A stretch of DNA of 8,235 bases from Hyphomicrobiales bacterium (GTDB lineage Bacteria; Pseudomonadota; Alphaproteobacteria; Rhodobacterales; Rhodobacteraceae): assembly GCA_003558415.1 (NCBI GenBank), contig PWLT01000008.1:1-8235 (forward strand). The letters run 5' to 3'. Both the position numbers and the translations under genes were made by a program. This document shows positions 1-5,353 of the stretch, piece by piece. Under the pieces are notes generated by a model. The model ran no database searches, was not told the DNA's origin, and saw only the letters and a list, made by a program, of their open reading frames with translations. Numbering within the stretch: the first letter of the stretch is position 1; every line of letters starts with the position of its first letter.

Positions 1-1071
1 CAGCGTCTCGGCGAAGGTCTTGAGCGCGTCGTTGCCGTCGAGCTTGGAGCGGTTCTTGAGCCCGCCGGTCCAGGCGTAGATCGAGGCGATGGAGTTGGTC
101 GAGGTCTCCTTGCCCTGCTGGTGCTGGCGGTAATGGCGGGTGACGGTGCCATGCGCGGCTTCGGACTCGACGGTCTGGCCGTCGGGCGTCATCAGCACGC
201 TGGTCATCAGGCCAAGGCTGCCGAAACCTTGCGCGACCGTGTCGGACTGCACGTCGCCGTCGTAGTTCTTGCAGGCCCAGACATAACCACCCGACCATTT
301 CAGCGACGCGGCGACCATGTCGTCGATCAGGCGATGCTCATATGTGATGCCGGCCTTCTCGAACTTGTCCTTGAATTCGGTGTCGAACACCTCCTGGAAC
401 AGGTCCTTGAAGCGCCCGTCATAGACCTTCAGGATGGTGTTCTTGGTCGAGAGATACACGGGCCAGCCCATCTGAAGCCCGTAATTCATCGAGGCGCGGG
501 CGAAGTCGCGGATCGAGTCGTCGAGATTGTACATCGCCATCGTCACACCGGCAGAGGGCGCGTCGAAGACCTCGTGCTCGATCGTCTCGCCGTCCTCGCC
601 GACGAACTTGATCGTGATCTTGCCCTTGCCGGGGAACTTGAAATCGGTGGCGCGGTACTGGTCGCCATAGGCGTGACGGCCCACGACGATCGGCTTGGTC
701 CAGCCCGGCACCAGGCGCGGCACGTTGCGGCAGATGATCGGCTGGCGGAAGATCACGCCGCCGAGGATGTTGCGGATCGTGCCGTTGGGCGAGCGGTACA
801 TGCGCTTGAGGCCGAACTCCTCGACGCGGGCCTCATCGGGGGTGATGGTGGCGCATTTCACGCCGACGCCGTATTTCTGGATGGCGTGGGCCGCATCGAC
901 GGTGATCTGATCGTCGGTGCGGTCGCGCTCCTCGATGCCCAGGTCATAGTATTTCAGGTCGATGTCGAGATAGGGCAGGATCAGCTTCTGTTTGATGAAA
1001 TCCCAGATGATGCGGGTCATTTCGTCGCCGTCGAGTTCGACGACGGGGTTGTCTACCTTGATCTTGCTCAT
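1..1071 (-). CDS. icd: NADP-dependent isocitrate dehydrogenase, 3' end cut off
   Basis: TCA-cycle enzyme that oxidatively decarboxylates isocitrate to 2-oxoglutarate and makes NADPH in the cytoplasm. The reverse-strand reading frame is open from the ATG at 1071 to the window edge, 357 codons. It begins [20 protein letters not shown]. The substrate-binding segment SPNGTIRN is at about residues 94-101. Later come the metal/substrate region with [18 protein letters not shown] and the cofactor segment [11 protein letters not shown], whose R-H pair is the NADP-specificity signature of the eukaryotic-like (dimeric, about 404 aa) class rather than the E. coli type. About 45-50 C-terminal residues should lie outside the window. 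The start is supported by a strong Shine-Dalgarno GGAGG (bases 1077-1081) five bases upstream. It is transcribed away from its neighbours and appears to have its own promoter in the 1082-1202 leader. Identification is very secure; only the C-terminus is unseen. Confidence 0.97.
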   Translation of the reverse strand, partial: MSKIKVDNPVVELDGDEMTRIIWDFIKQKLILPYLDIDLKYYDLGIEERDRTDDQITVDAAHAIQKYGVGVKCATITPDEARVEEFGLKRMYRSPNGTIRNILGGVIFRQPIICRNVPRLVPGWTKPIVVGRHAYGDQYRATDFKFPGKGKITIKFVGEDGETIEHEVFDAPSAGVTMAMYNLDDSIRDFARASMNYGLQMGWPVYLSTKNTILKVYDGRFKDLFQEVFDTEFKDKFEKAGITYEHRLIDDMVAASLKWSGGYVWACKNYDGDVQSDTVAQGFGSLGLMTSVLMTPDGQTVESEAAHGTVTRHYRQHQQGKETSTNSIASIYAWTGGLKNRSKLDGNDALKTFAETL

Positions 1072-1202
1072 GGGTCCCTCCGGATCAGCACGACTCGCTT
1101 GCGCGTCCTCATAACTGATAAAGGGCACGCTGCAAAGCCAGGTATGCCATCGTATACGAAAGCGCTCCGTGGCTTCCCTCGGTGCGGGTGCGCAACCGTG
1201 CC
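1072..1202 (-). promoter_or_regulatory. icd leader and probable promoter region
   Basis: This non-coding stretch lies between the icd start and the glycosyltransferase relic. On the minus strand a weak sigma-70-like pair can be proposed: TTGCAG (1135-1130), a 16-base spacer, then TATGAG (1113-1108), giving a 5' leader of about 30 bases. An 8-base palindrome CGTATACG lies at 1151-1158. I see no tRNA, riboswitch or small ORF with a ribosome binding site. The region must carry the icd promoter because the gene is not preceded by a co-directional intact gene, but the exact hexamers are a guess. Confidence 0.35.
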
Positions 1203-1504
1203 CTAGCCTACTCCGTACGGCGGGTTTGCACCCAAAAGTGCGCGGTATATTGCATTGAGCGCCCTGGCCTCCTCCTCGATGCGAACCCCTGCGCGGATAT
1301 GCGCAGCGGCATTGCGCGACCAGGCGCGGCCACCAGCGGCATGCCACGGCCGATGGCCTCCAGCGGGTGAGGCCGAAGCACTCCCAGCGTTGGGGCGCGA
1401 TGCGCAAGGCACGTGCCTGCACCGGCACCGGCCGGAATACAGTGGCGCTCACCTCCCGACATGCGCTTCTTGAAATTGGGTGCGATCACCTCGACCGCAT
1501 TCAT
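1203..1504 (-). pseudogene. Remnant of a group 1/family 4-type glycosyltransferase
   Basis: No single frame gives a protein, but three minus-strand frames read in order give recognisable pieces of one glycosyltransferase. From 1504 the frame reads [17 protein letters not shown], a typical N-terminus. Near 1454 one extra base shifts it, and the next frame continues [19 protein letters not shown] and then jumps directly to [11 protein letters not shown], a motif normally about 200 residues further on. Near 1365-1367 one base is missing, and the next frame continues [14 protein letters not shown]. Another frame carries [18 protein letters not shown] and stops at TAG (1203-1205), resembling the C-terminus of the same family. 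An intact member is about 330-350 aa, so two internal deletions (roughly 200 and 40-50 residues) and two frameshifts are inferred. The family assignment rests on motif recall and has not been searched. Function, if any, is lost. Confidence 0.7.
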
Positions 1505-1587
1505 GGCGTGCATCGCGCGTTGGTCCATCCTTGTCCCGGTCAGCGCGCGCCGATCCGCCGTGGCTTGGCCGAAATCTTGGATGATGC

Positions 1588-1615
1588 CTTGTGCCCCTGC
1601 GCGCAAGCGCATAAT
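1588..1615 (+). promoter_or_regulatory. Probable promoter of the HPF-family gene
   Basis: A near-consensus -10 box CATAAT lies at 1610-1615 (5 of 6 matches). Upstream, CTTGTG at 1588-1593 lies 16 bases away and is a partial -35. The start of transcription would fall near 1622, leaving a leader of about 30 bases that holds the GAAGGG ribosome binding site. The CTTG start of the upstream element could also suit a heat-shock sigma factor, which would fit a ribosome hibernation gene, but that is inference. The rest of 1505-1652 shows nothing else that I recognise. Confidence 0.42.
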
Positions 1616-1652
1616 TGCGAACCAGTGCGCAACCGACGAAGGGCATCGCGAA

Positions 1653-1967
1653 ATGCAGATTCAGGTCAACACCGACAACAACATTCATGGCCGCGAGGAT
1701 GTGATCCGGTTCGTCGAGACCACGGTGAATTCCAAGCTCGGCGCGGTGTCCGAACATCTCACGCGTGTCGAAGTGCATATCAGCGACGAGAATGCCCACA
1801 AGGGCGGCAAGGACAAGCGTTGCCTCGTGGAGGCGCGCCCGCGTGGGCGCGATCCGCTCGCGGCGACTCACACCGGCGAGACGATCCAGAACGCGGTCAT
1901 CGGTGCGCTCGACAAGATCCGCAATGCGCTGGACTCCGAATTGGGCAAGCTCAAGCGTCATCGCTGA
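1653..1967 (+). CDS. HPF/RaiA-family ribosome-associated protein (short form)
   Basis: A 104-residue protein of the Ribosomal_S30AE family, whose members bind the 30S decoding centre and silence or protect ribosomes in stationary phase or stress. It begins MQIQVNTDNNIHGREDVI, followed by the strand VSEHLTRVEVHISDEN typical of the S30AE fold, a charged HKGGKDKRCLVEARPRG stretch, and a C-terminal helix ending in basic residues (KLKRHR). It has only the one domain and lacks the C-terminal dimerisation domain of the long HPF that alphaproteobacteria usually carry, so it may be a divergent paralogue rather than the main hibernation factor. The ATG at 1653 is chosen because family homology starts exactly there and GAAGGG (1638-1643) lies upstream; longer in-frame extensions look like non-coding sequence. 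It is followed after 21 bases by the ArsC/Spx-like gene in the same direction. Confidence 0.85.
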   Translation: MQIQVNTDNNIHGREDVIRFVETTVNSKLGAVSEHLTRVEVHISDENAHKGGKDKRCLVEARPRGRDPLAATHTGETIQNAVIGALDKIRNALDSELGKLKRHR

Positions 1968-1988
1968 GCCGGCGAGGGGAGGCGGCTG

Positions 1989-2327
1989 ATGAGCGAGCGG
2001 GTCACCCTCTACGGGCTTACGAATTGCGACCGGTGCAGAAAGGCGCGCAAGGCGTTGGAGGCCGAAGGGCGGGTGGTGGAGATGCGCGACATCCGCGCCG
2101 CACCGCTGAGCGCGGCCGAACGCAAGGAGTTTCTCGCAGCCTTCGGTGACCGGCTCGTCAACCGCCAGTCGACAACCTGGCGCGGGCTTTCCGAGGCCGA
2201 ACGCACCGCACCCGCCGACAGCCTCATCGCCTCCCATCCCGCGCTCATGAAACGCCCTGTGATCCGCGTCGGCGATAGCCTTCATCTGGGTTGGGATGCC
2301 CAGGTCCGCGCGGCGGTGCTCGGCTGA
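1989..2327 (+). CDS. ArsC/Spx/MgsR-family thioredoxin-fold protein
   Basis: A 112-residue protein of the ArsC-like superfamily (arsenate reductase, Spx and YffB share this fold). It opens with the beta-strand and active-site segment VTLYGLTNCDRCRKARKAL, containing a CxxC pair (C13 and C16). The middle has NRQSTTWRGLSEAER, and the family-typical MKRPVI stretch near residue 90 contains the conserved Arg-Pro. True arsenate reductases have CxxxxxR loops and accompany ars genes; there are none here, so arsenate reduction should not be assumed. The CxxC suggests a redox-active or redox-sensing role, possibly glutathione- or thioredoxin-linked. A strong ribosome binding site (GAGGGGAGG, about 1973-1981) precedes the ATG. 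It probably shares a transcript with the HPF-family gene upstream and ends 3 bases from the convergent thioesterase gene. Confidence 0.87.
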   Translation: MSERVTLYGLTNCDRCRKARKALEAEGRVVEMRDIRAAPLSAAERKEFLAAFGDRLVNRQSTTWRGLSEAERTAPADSLIASHPALMKRPVIRVGDSLHLGWDAQVRAAVLG

Positions 2328-2330
2328 CGC

Positions 2331-2756
2331 CTAGGGCAGGTCCACCGGGATCATCGTGCCCTGAAGGATCGCCACGGTCACCCTCTCACCCGCGCGCTCG
2401 GCGGCCACCTCGGCGCGCACGACGACCAGCCGGCGACCGGCCCGCACGACCTCGCCCGTCGCCAGCAACCGCTCGCCCAGCGCCGGCGACATCAGGTTGA
2501 TCTTCATCTCGGCGGTCATCACCTCGCGGCCTTCCGGCATCATTGACAGCGCCGCATAGCCCGCCGCCGTGTCGCCCAGCGCGAAGGTCACTCCGGCGTG
2601 CCCGGCGCCGTGCTGTTGACGCATGCCGGGAAGGATCGGCGCCGCGAGCTGGCAGCGGCCCGGGGAGTGGCTCAGCATCTGCGCGCCCAGCGTCGTCATG
2701 AGGCTCTGGCGGGCGAAACTGTCGCGAAGCCTGTCGCCGCCCATCTGTTCGCTCAT
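2331..2756 (-). CDS. PaaI-type hotdog-fold thioesterase
   Basis: A 141-residue single-domain hotdog protein, probably hydrolysing an acyl- or aryl-CoA thioester in the cytoplasm; the substrate cannot be told from sequence. The characteristic segment is HGAGHAGVTFALGDTAAGYAAL split as HGAGHAG (residues 49-55) and GDTAAGYAAL (61-70), where the acidic residue before the central helix is the usual catalytic position. It continues with TAEMKINLMSPALGERLLA and a strand rich in Val (RRLVVVRAEV). An upstream in-frame ATG at 2792 exists, but the start at 2756 is preferred because GGAGGG lies a few bases before it and hotdog homology needs no extension. It is transcribed divergently from the LytTR regulator and convergently with the ArsC-like gene. 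Other hotdog subfamilies (YbgC, 4-hydroxybenzoyl-CoA thioesterase) fit less well. Confidence 0.85.
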   Translation of the reverse strand: MSEQMGGDRLRDSFARQSLMTTLGAQMLSHSPGRCQLAAPILPGMRQQHGAGHAGVTFALGDTAAGYAALSMMPEGREVMTAEMKINLMSPALGERLLATGEVVRAGRRLVVVRAEVAAERAGERVTVAILQGTMIPVDLP

Positions 2757-2783
2757 GGTGCCCTCCATGCTGTGTCGCAAAGG

Positions 2784-2811
2784 AGTATGCACCCGTATGC
2801 GAATTTGTCAG
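2784..2811 (-). promoter_or_regulatory. Possible thioesterase promoter
   Basis: On the minus strand CTGACA (2811-2806, 5 of 6 to the -35 consensus) is followed after 16 bases by CATACT (2789-2784, 4 of 6 to the -10 consensus). Transcription would begin near 2777, about 20 bases before the ATG at 2756 and just ahead of its GGAGGG ribosome binding site. The FNR-like palindrome would be centred about 75 bases upstream of that start. Confidence 0.4.
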
Positions 2812-2845
2812 CGGCAGAGCTTGCCGAGCGCAAAAAAAGTACTTC

Positions 2846-2859
2846 TTGATATTTGTCAA
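2846..2859. promoter_or_regulatory. CRP/FNR-type operator-like palindrome (TTGAT-N4-GTCAA)
   Basis: The bases TTGAT ATTT GTCAA match the TTGAY-N4-RTCAA pattern bound by FNR/FnrL/Anr-type regulators. It sits in an AT-rich island inside otherwise GC-rich DNA, and flanking bases extend the symmetry to CTTGA...TCAAG (2845-2860). It lies between the divergent thioesterase and LytTR genes, centred near 2852.5: 30 bases before the preferred LytTR start and about 96 bases before the thioesterase start. It may control either or both. The call rests on pattern only; a TTG that could serve as a start codon for the regulator lies inside it, which argues for a downstream start. Confidence 0.55.
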
Positions 2860-2881
2860 GCACGCGGGTTTCGCCGATGTG

Positions 2882-3637
2882 ATGAAGGGTTCGGTGTTCA
2901 AGAGATTCTATTTTTTATGGTTTGTTGCGGGATGGATCGCGGTGGCAACGCTGCTGACCCTCGCCGGCCCGTTCGGGACCTTTCAATGGCCGGCCTGGCC
3001 CGAGCGCGCAATCTATTGGGGCAGCATGACGGGGCTTGGGCTGGCGCTCGCGCTGGTGCTGCACCGGGGGGTGCTGCACTGTCGCGCGCGCGGTCATGCG
3101 CGGTGGAAATGTGAGCTGCTCTTTTCCGCCACCTTCGGCCTGGCCTTCGCTCCGATGCTTTTCGGCGTCACCGCACTGGTGGTGCGCGGCGTGCCGCATC
3201 AGCTTCCCCTCGAACTCATGGCGCTGACGGCCTTTGCGGTTCCCGTGGCGATCCTGCCGCTGCGCGCGGTGTTCCGACCGAGCCATGATGACCCTCTTCA
3301 GGAGGCCAGGGACCCTCAGACACCGCGGCTTTTCGACCGGCTTGCGCCGGAACAGCGGGGCGAACTGCTGCGCGTTTCGGTTCGTGATCATTACGTCGAT
3401 GTGGTCACGAGCGTGGGCAAGACGGCGCTGCTGATGCGCTTTGCCGATGCGCTGCGCGAGCTGGACGGCCTCGACGGGATGCGCGTGCATCGCTCGCACT
3501 GGGTTGCGGACAGTGCGGTGACCGCGCTCACGCGCCAGCGCGGGAAGGTTCTGTTGTGCCTGCGCGACGGAGAGTGCATCCCCGTCAGCCGAACCTATCA
3601 GGATGGCGCCATCCGCCGCTGGGAACGGTCTGCGTGA
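2882..3637 (+). CDS. Membrane-anchored LytTR DNA-binding regulator
   Basis: A 251-residue protein with an N-terminal membrane part and a C-terminal LytTR domain. Four hydrophobic segments are visible at about residues 9-28, 42-60, 79-101 and 109-130, followed by a charged linker. The LytTR domain (about 160-250) contains LLRVSVRDHYVDVVTS, then LREL-DG, the RVHRSHWV core that is highly typical of the family, and a final VSRTYQDGAIRRW. Such proteins lack a receiver domain and act as one-component membrane regulators, often next to genes they control. The start is uncertain: TTG at 2846 (no ribosome binding site, inside the FNR-like palindrome), ATG at 2882 (preferred), or GTG at 2894 (preceded by AAGGG at 2885-2889, spacing short). 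It is divergent from the thioesterase and convergent with the pilus operon. Confidence 0.85.
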   Translation: MKGSVFKRFYFLWFVAGWIAVATLLTLAGPFGTFQWPAWPERAIYWGSMTGLGLALALVLHRGVLHCRARGHARWKCELLFSATFGLAFAPMLFGVTALVVRGVPHQLPLELMALTAFAVPVAILPLRAVFRPSHDDPLQEARDPQTPRLFDRLAPEQRGELLRVSVRDHYVDVVTSVGKTALLMRFADALRELDGLDGMRVHRSHWVADSAVTALTRQRGKVLLCLRDGECIPVSRTYQDGAIRRWERSA

Positions 3638-3654
3638 CAGGGCAGGGGGGCGTC

Positions 3655-3676
3655 AGGGCGTGGCGCGCTTGATCGG
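3655..3676 (+). repeat. Direct repeat copy A, 22 bases
   Basis: The motif has the core GCGTGGCGCGCTTGATCGG and matches copy B at 3756-3777 in 21 of 22 bases (C versus T at the eleventh core position). After the match the copies diverge but both run into an ACCCCG a few bases on. It begins 18 bases after the LytTR stop codon. Confidence 0.75.
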
Positions 3677-3712
3677 AGTCTCGGACCCCGTTGCATCTCC
3701 GATGGTAATGAA

Positions 3713-3739
3713 TTCCGAGGATTGCAATCCATCCTGGAA
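3713..3739. repeat. Bulged stem-loop between the two repeat copies
   Basis: TTCC (3713-3716) pairs with GGAA (3736-3739) and AGGAT (3718-3722) pairs with ATCCT (3731-3735), leaving one bulged G and an 8-base loop. Nested in it is a perfect 12-base palindrome GGATTGCAATCC (3719-3730), which offers an alternative fold. It lies almost midway between repeat copies A and B. Confidence 0.5.
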
Positions 3740-3755
3740 ATCCGCCTCACCCGCA

Positions 3756-3777
3756 AGGGCGTGGCGCGTTTGATCGG
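3756..3777 (+). repeat. Direct repeat copy B, 22 bases
   Basis: Core GCGTGGCGCGTTTGATCGG, differing from copy A at a single base and starting 101 bases later in the same orientation. It is followed within 10 bases by the first of the two GC-rich hairpins. Confidence 0.75.
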
Positions 3778-3786
3778 TTTCACCCC

Positions 3787-3810
3787 GCCCGGGCCGCTCG
3801 CGGCCCGGGC
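3787..3810. terminator. GC-rich hairpin 1, possible bidirectional terminator
   Basis: Perfect 10-base stem GCCCGGGCCG (3787-3796) with CGGCCCGGGC (3801-3810) closing a 4-base CTCG loop. It has no T-run on either strand, so intrinsic termination is not assured, but its position between the convergent LytTR gene and pilus operon suits a transcript end or a 3'-end stabiliser. Confidence 0.45.
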
Positions 3811-3842
3811 ATGCGCCCGCCCTCCCCCCCAGGCGGGCGCAT
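3811..3842. terminator. GC-rich hairpin 2, directly abutting hairpin 1
   Basis: Perfect 11-base stem ATGCGCCCGCC (3811-3821) with GGCGGGCGCAT (3832-3842); the 10-base loop contains seven consecutive C. It begins at the base after hairpin 1 ends. It also lacks a T-run. Two strong abutting stems suggest a stop or RNA-protecting structure for one or both converging transcripts. Confidence 0.45.
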
Positions 3843-3888
3843 CCGCACCCACCTCGGGCGGCCGCATGCCCAGTGTCAGGCTCTGGAC

Positions 3889-3907
3889 GAGTCCGATCAA
3901 ATGCAAC
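3889..3907 (-). repeat. Inverted partial third copy of the TTGATCGG motif
   Basis: Read on the minus strand this is GTTGCATTTGATCGGACTC. Its TTTGATCGGACTC part matches copies A and B in 11 of 13 bases each, and its GTTGCAT is also found 3690-3696 just after copy A. It is shorter and more diverged than the A/B pair, so its relationship is less certain. Confidence 0.45.
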
Positions 3908-3966
3908 ACCCGCGAGGCGCGCGAAACTATTCACCGGGGCATGACTGTGGTCGGGCGCAATCTGCC

Positions 3967-5277
3967 CTATCGGGTGATGTCCTCGTCGCGCACGAACATG
4001 TTGGCCCAGGCCCGGTCGACCAGTTCGGGCGTCATCTGGTAGGGAATCCCCTCGAACTCGCAGATCGCGATCATCTGGTCGATCAGGAAGATCGGCATGT
4101 AGTTGGCATAGACATTGTCGATCTCCGGGAATCGCGCCTTGAGCAGATGCACCAGCGCAGCCTCGTCGAGCGGCATGCCGCGCTTGCGCGCCACCAGCGC
4201 GAAGATCTTGAGGAAATCCTCCTGGTTGGGGCCGTCGATCTTGATCTTGAAGAAGATCCGGCGCAGCGCGGCGCGGTCGAAGATCGCATTGGGGTGGAAG
4301 TTGGTCGAAAAGATCACCAGCGTGTCGAAGGGCACGGTGAATTTCTCGCCCGATTGCAGCGCGAGGATGTCATGGCCCTCCTCCAGCGGCACGATCCAGC
4401 GGTTGATCAGCGCCTGTGGGCTTTCCTCCTGCCGGCCGAGGTCGTCGACGATGAATACACCGCCGGTGGCCTTGAACTGCAACGGCGCCTGATAGGTGCG
4501 CGCCGTAGGGTTGTAGGTCAGATCTAGCATCGAGAGCGTCAGCTCGCCGCCGGTGATCACCGTGGGCCGGTCGCAGCGCACATAGCGCGGGTCGAAACGG
4601 GTAGAACTGCGCCGCAGGGAGCTGGGGTCGTCCTCCTGGGCCTCGGCCTTGGAGTGCACGATCGGATCATAAACCGAGATCACCTGTCCCGCATGCTCCA
4701 CCGCGCGGGGGACATAGATGCGATCGCCCAGCGCATCACGGATGCCGTTGGAGATCGACGACTTGCCGTTACCCGGCGGGCCGTACATGAGGATCGAGCG
4801 GCCCGCGCTTACCGCGGGACCCAGATGATCGAGAAGCGTATCGGGCAGGATCAGGTCGCCCATCGCTGCGGTGAGCTGGTCGCGGGTGATGCGCATCTTG
4901 CGCACCGACTGGCGTTCGACCTGGGCGGCATACTGCGTCATCGGGACCGGCACCGCGCCGAAATACTCCGACTGCGCCAGCGCATCGAGCGCACGCGCCT
5001 TGCCCGAATCGGTGAGCTGATATCCCATCTCCCCGCGCGAGGAGGCATGAAGCGTTCCCGTTGCCTCCAGCAGCGACTGCCCGCGGGCGATGTCGATCAC
5101 CTCCTGGGCGAGCGGCACGGGCAGGCTGGTGATGCGCGCGATGTCGCTGGTCTGATCGACCGACATGCGAAAGAGCGTCTTGAGCAGGATGTCGCGCAGC
5201 ATCACCACGGGCAGCCCGAGATCGTCGAGGTTGCGCGGGGCCGGGGGGCCGGAGACGGTGGTGTCCTGGATGTTCAT
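3967..5277 (-). CDS. AAA+ ATPase at the end of the tad pilus operon
   Basis: A 436-residue cytoplasmic-looking protein. The first 150 or so residues form a non-ATPase region (MLRDILLKTLFRMSVDQTSDIARI, helix-rich and possibly winged-helix-like, in pieces at 26-50). The ATPase core has Walker A GPPGNGKS (166-173), Walker B GGVFIVDDLG (272-281), a sensor-1-like FSTNF (323-327) and an arginine-finger-like DRAALRRIFFKI (334-345), then a helical lid. It is not a TadA/PilB secretion ATPase: it lacks their His and Asp boxes. Homologues are, to my recollection, common beside tad genes in Rhodobacterales without an assigned role. The ATG at 5277 has GGAG (5285-5288, minus strand) seven bases upstream. 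It starts 76 bases after the prepilin peptidase gene ends, so it may be co-transcribed or have its own promoter. A remodelling or assembly-chaperone role is inference only. Confidence 0.88.
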   Translation of the reverse strand: MNIQDTTVSGPPAPRNLDDLGLPVVMLRDILLKTLFRMSVDQTSDIARITSLPVPLAQEVIDIARGQSLLEATGTLHASSRGEMGYQLTDSGKARALDALAQSEYFGAVPVPMTQYAAQVERQSVRKMRITRDQLTAAMGDLILPDTLLDHLGPAVSAGRSILMYGPPGNGKSSISNGIRDALGDRIYVPRAVEHAGQVISVYDPIVHSKAEAQEDDPSSLRRSSTRFDPRYVRCDRPTVITGGELTLSMLDLTYNPTARTYQAPLQFKATGGVFIVDDLGRQEESPQALINRWIVPLEEGHDILALQSGEKFTVPFDTLVIFSTNFHPNAIFDRAALRRIFFKIKIDGPNQEDFLKIFALVARKRGMPLDEAALVHLLKARFPEIDNVYANYMPIFLIDQMIAICEFEGIPYQMTPELVDRAWANMFVRDEDITR

Positions 5278-5278
5278 C

Positions 5279-5290
5279 GCGGAGCTCCGC
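5279..5290 (-). promoter_or_regulatory. 12-base palindrome containing the ribosome binding site of the AAA+ gene
   Basis: GCGGAGCTCCGC is perfectly self-complementary and contains the GGAG used by the downstream ATG at 5277. In RNA it could only form a short hairpin if the centre opens, or pair between two transcripts. It may modulate translation, or simply be chance in GC-rich DNA. Confidence 0.35.
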
Positions 5291-5353
5291 TTTTCGTTGA
5301 TCCGTCAAATGTATTGCACCCAACGATTGGGGCGGGGTTAAGGCGCGCCTGGA

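Larger units (their letters stand above)
3638..3966. other. Structured intergenic region between convergent genes
   Basis: These 329 bases contain no convincing gene: open frames here have no ribosome binding site and no family resemblance. Instead the stretch is dense with symmetry. It holds two copies of a 22-base motif 101 bases apart, a shorter inverted third copy, a 7-base inverted repeat ATCGGAG (3672-3678) with CTCCGAT (3697-3703), a bulged hairpin, and two abutting perfect hairpins. This could be a dispersed intergenic repeat combined with a bidirectional transcription stop between the LytTR gene and the pilus operon. Confidence 0.6.

Noticed and set aside
121..1206. Long open frame of 361 codons on the plus strand
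   Set aside because: It is the antisense shadow of icd, whose minus-strand translation shows clear isocitrate dehydrogenase motifs.
1413..1652. N-terminal extension of the HPF-family protein by 80 codons
   Set aside because: The extension is antisense to the glycosyltransferase relic, has no ribosome binding site, and HPF-family homology begins exactly at 1653.
1449..2285. 278-codon minus-strand frame opposite the HPF and ArsC-like genes
   Set aside because: It is low in family-like motifs and opposite two genes that have clear domains and ribosome binding sites.
3653..3934. Minus-strand frames of 93 and 103 codons with repeated KRATP peptides
   Set aside because: The repeated peptide comes from the 22-base DNA repeat; no ribosome binding site or coding signature supports translation.
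3811..4527. 238-codon plus-strand frame
   Set aside because: Mostly antisense to the AAA+ ATPase, which has Walker motifs on the other strand.
5297..5308. TTGATCCGTCAA, a second possible FNR-type site upstream of the AAA+ gene
   Set aside because: The half-sites are separated by two bases rather than the four needed, so it does not fit the pattern.
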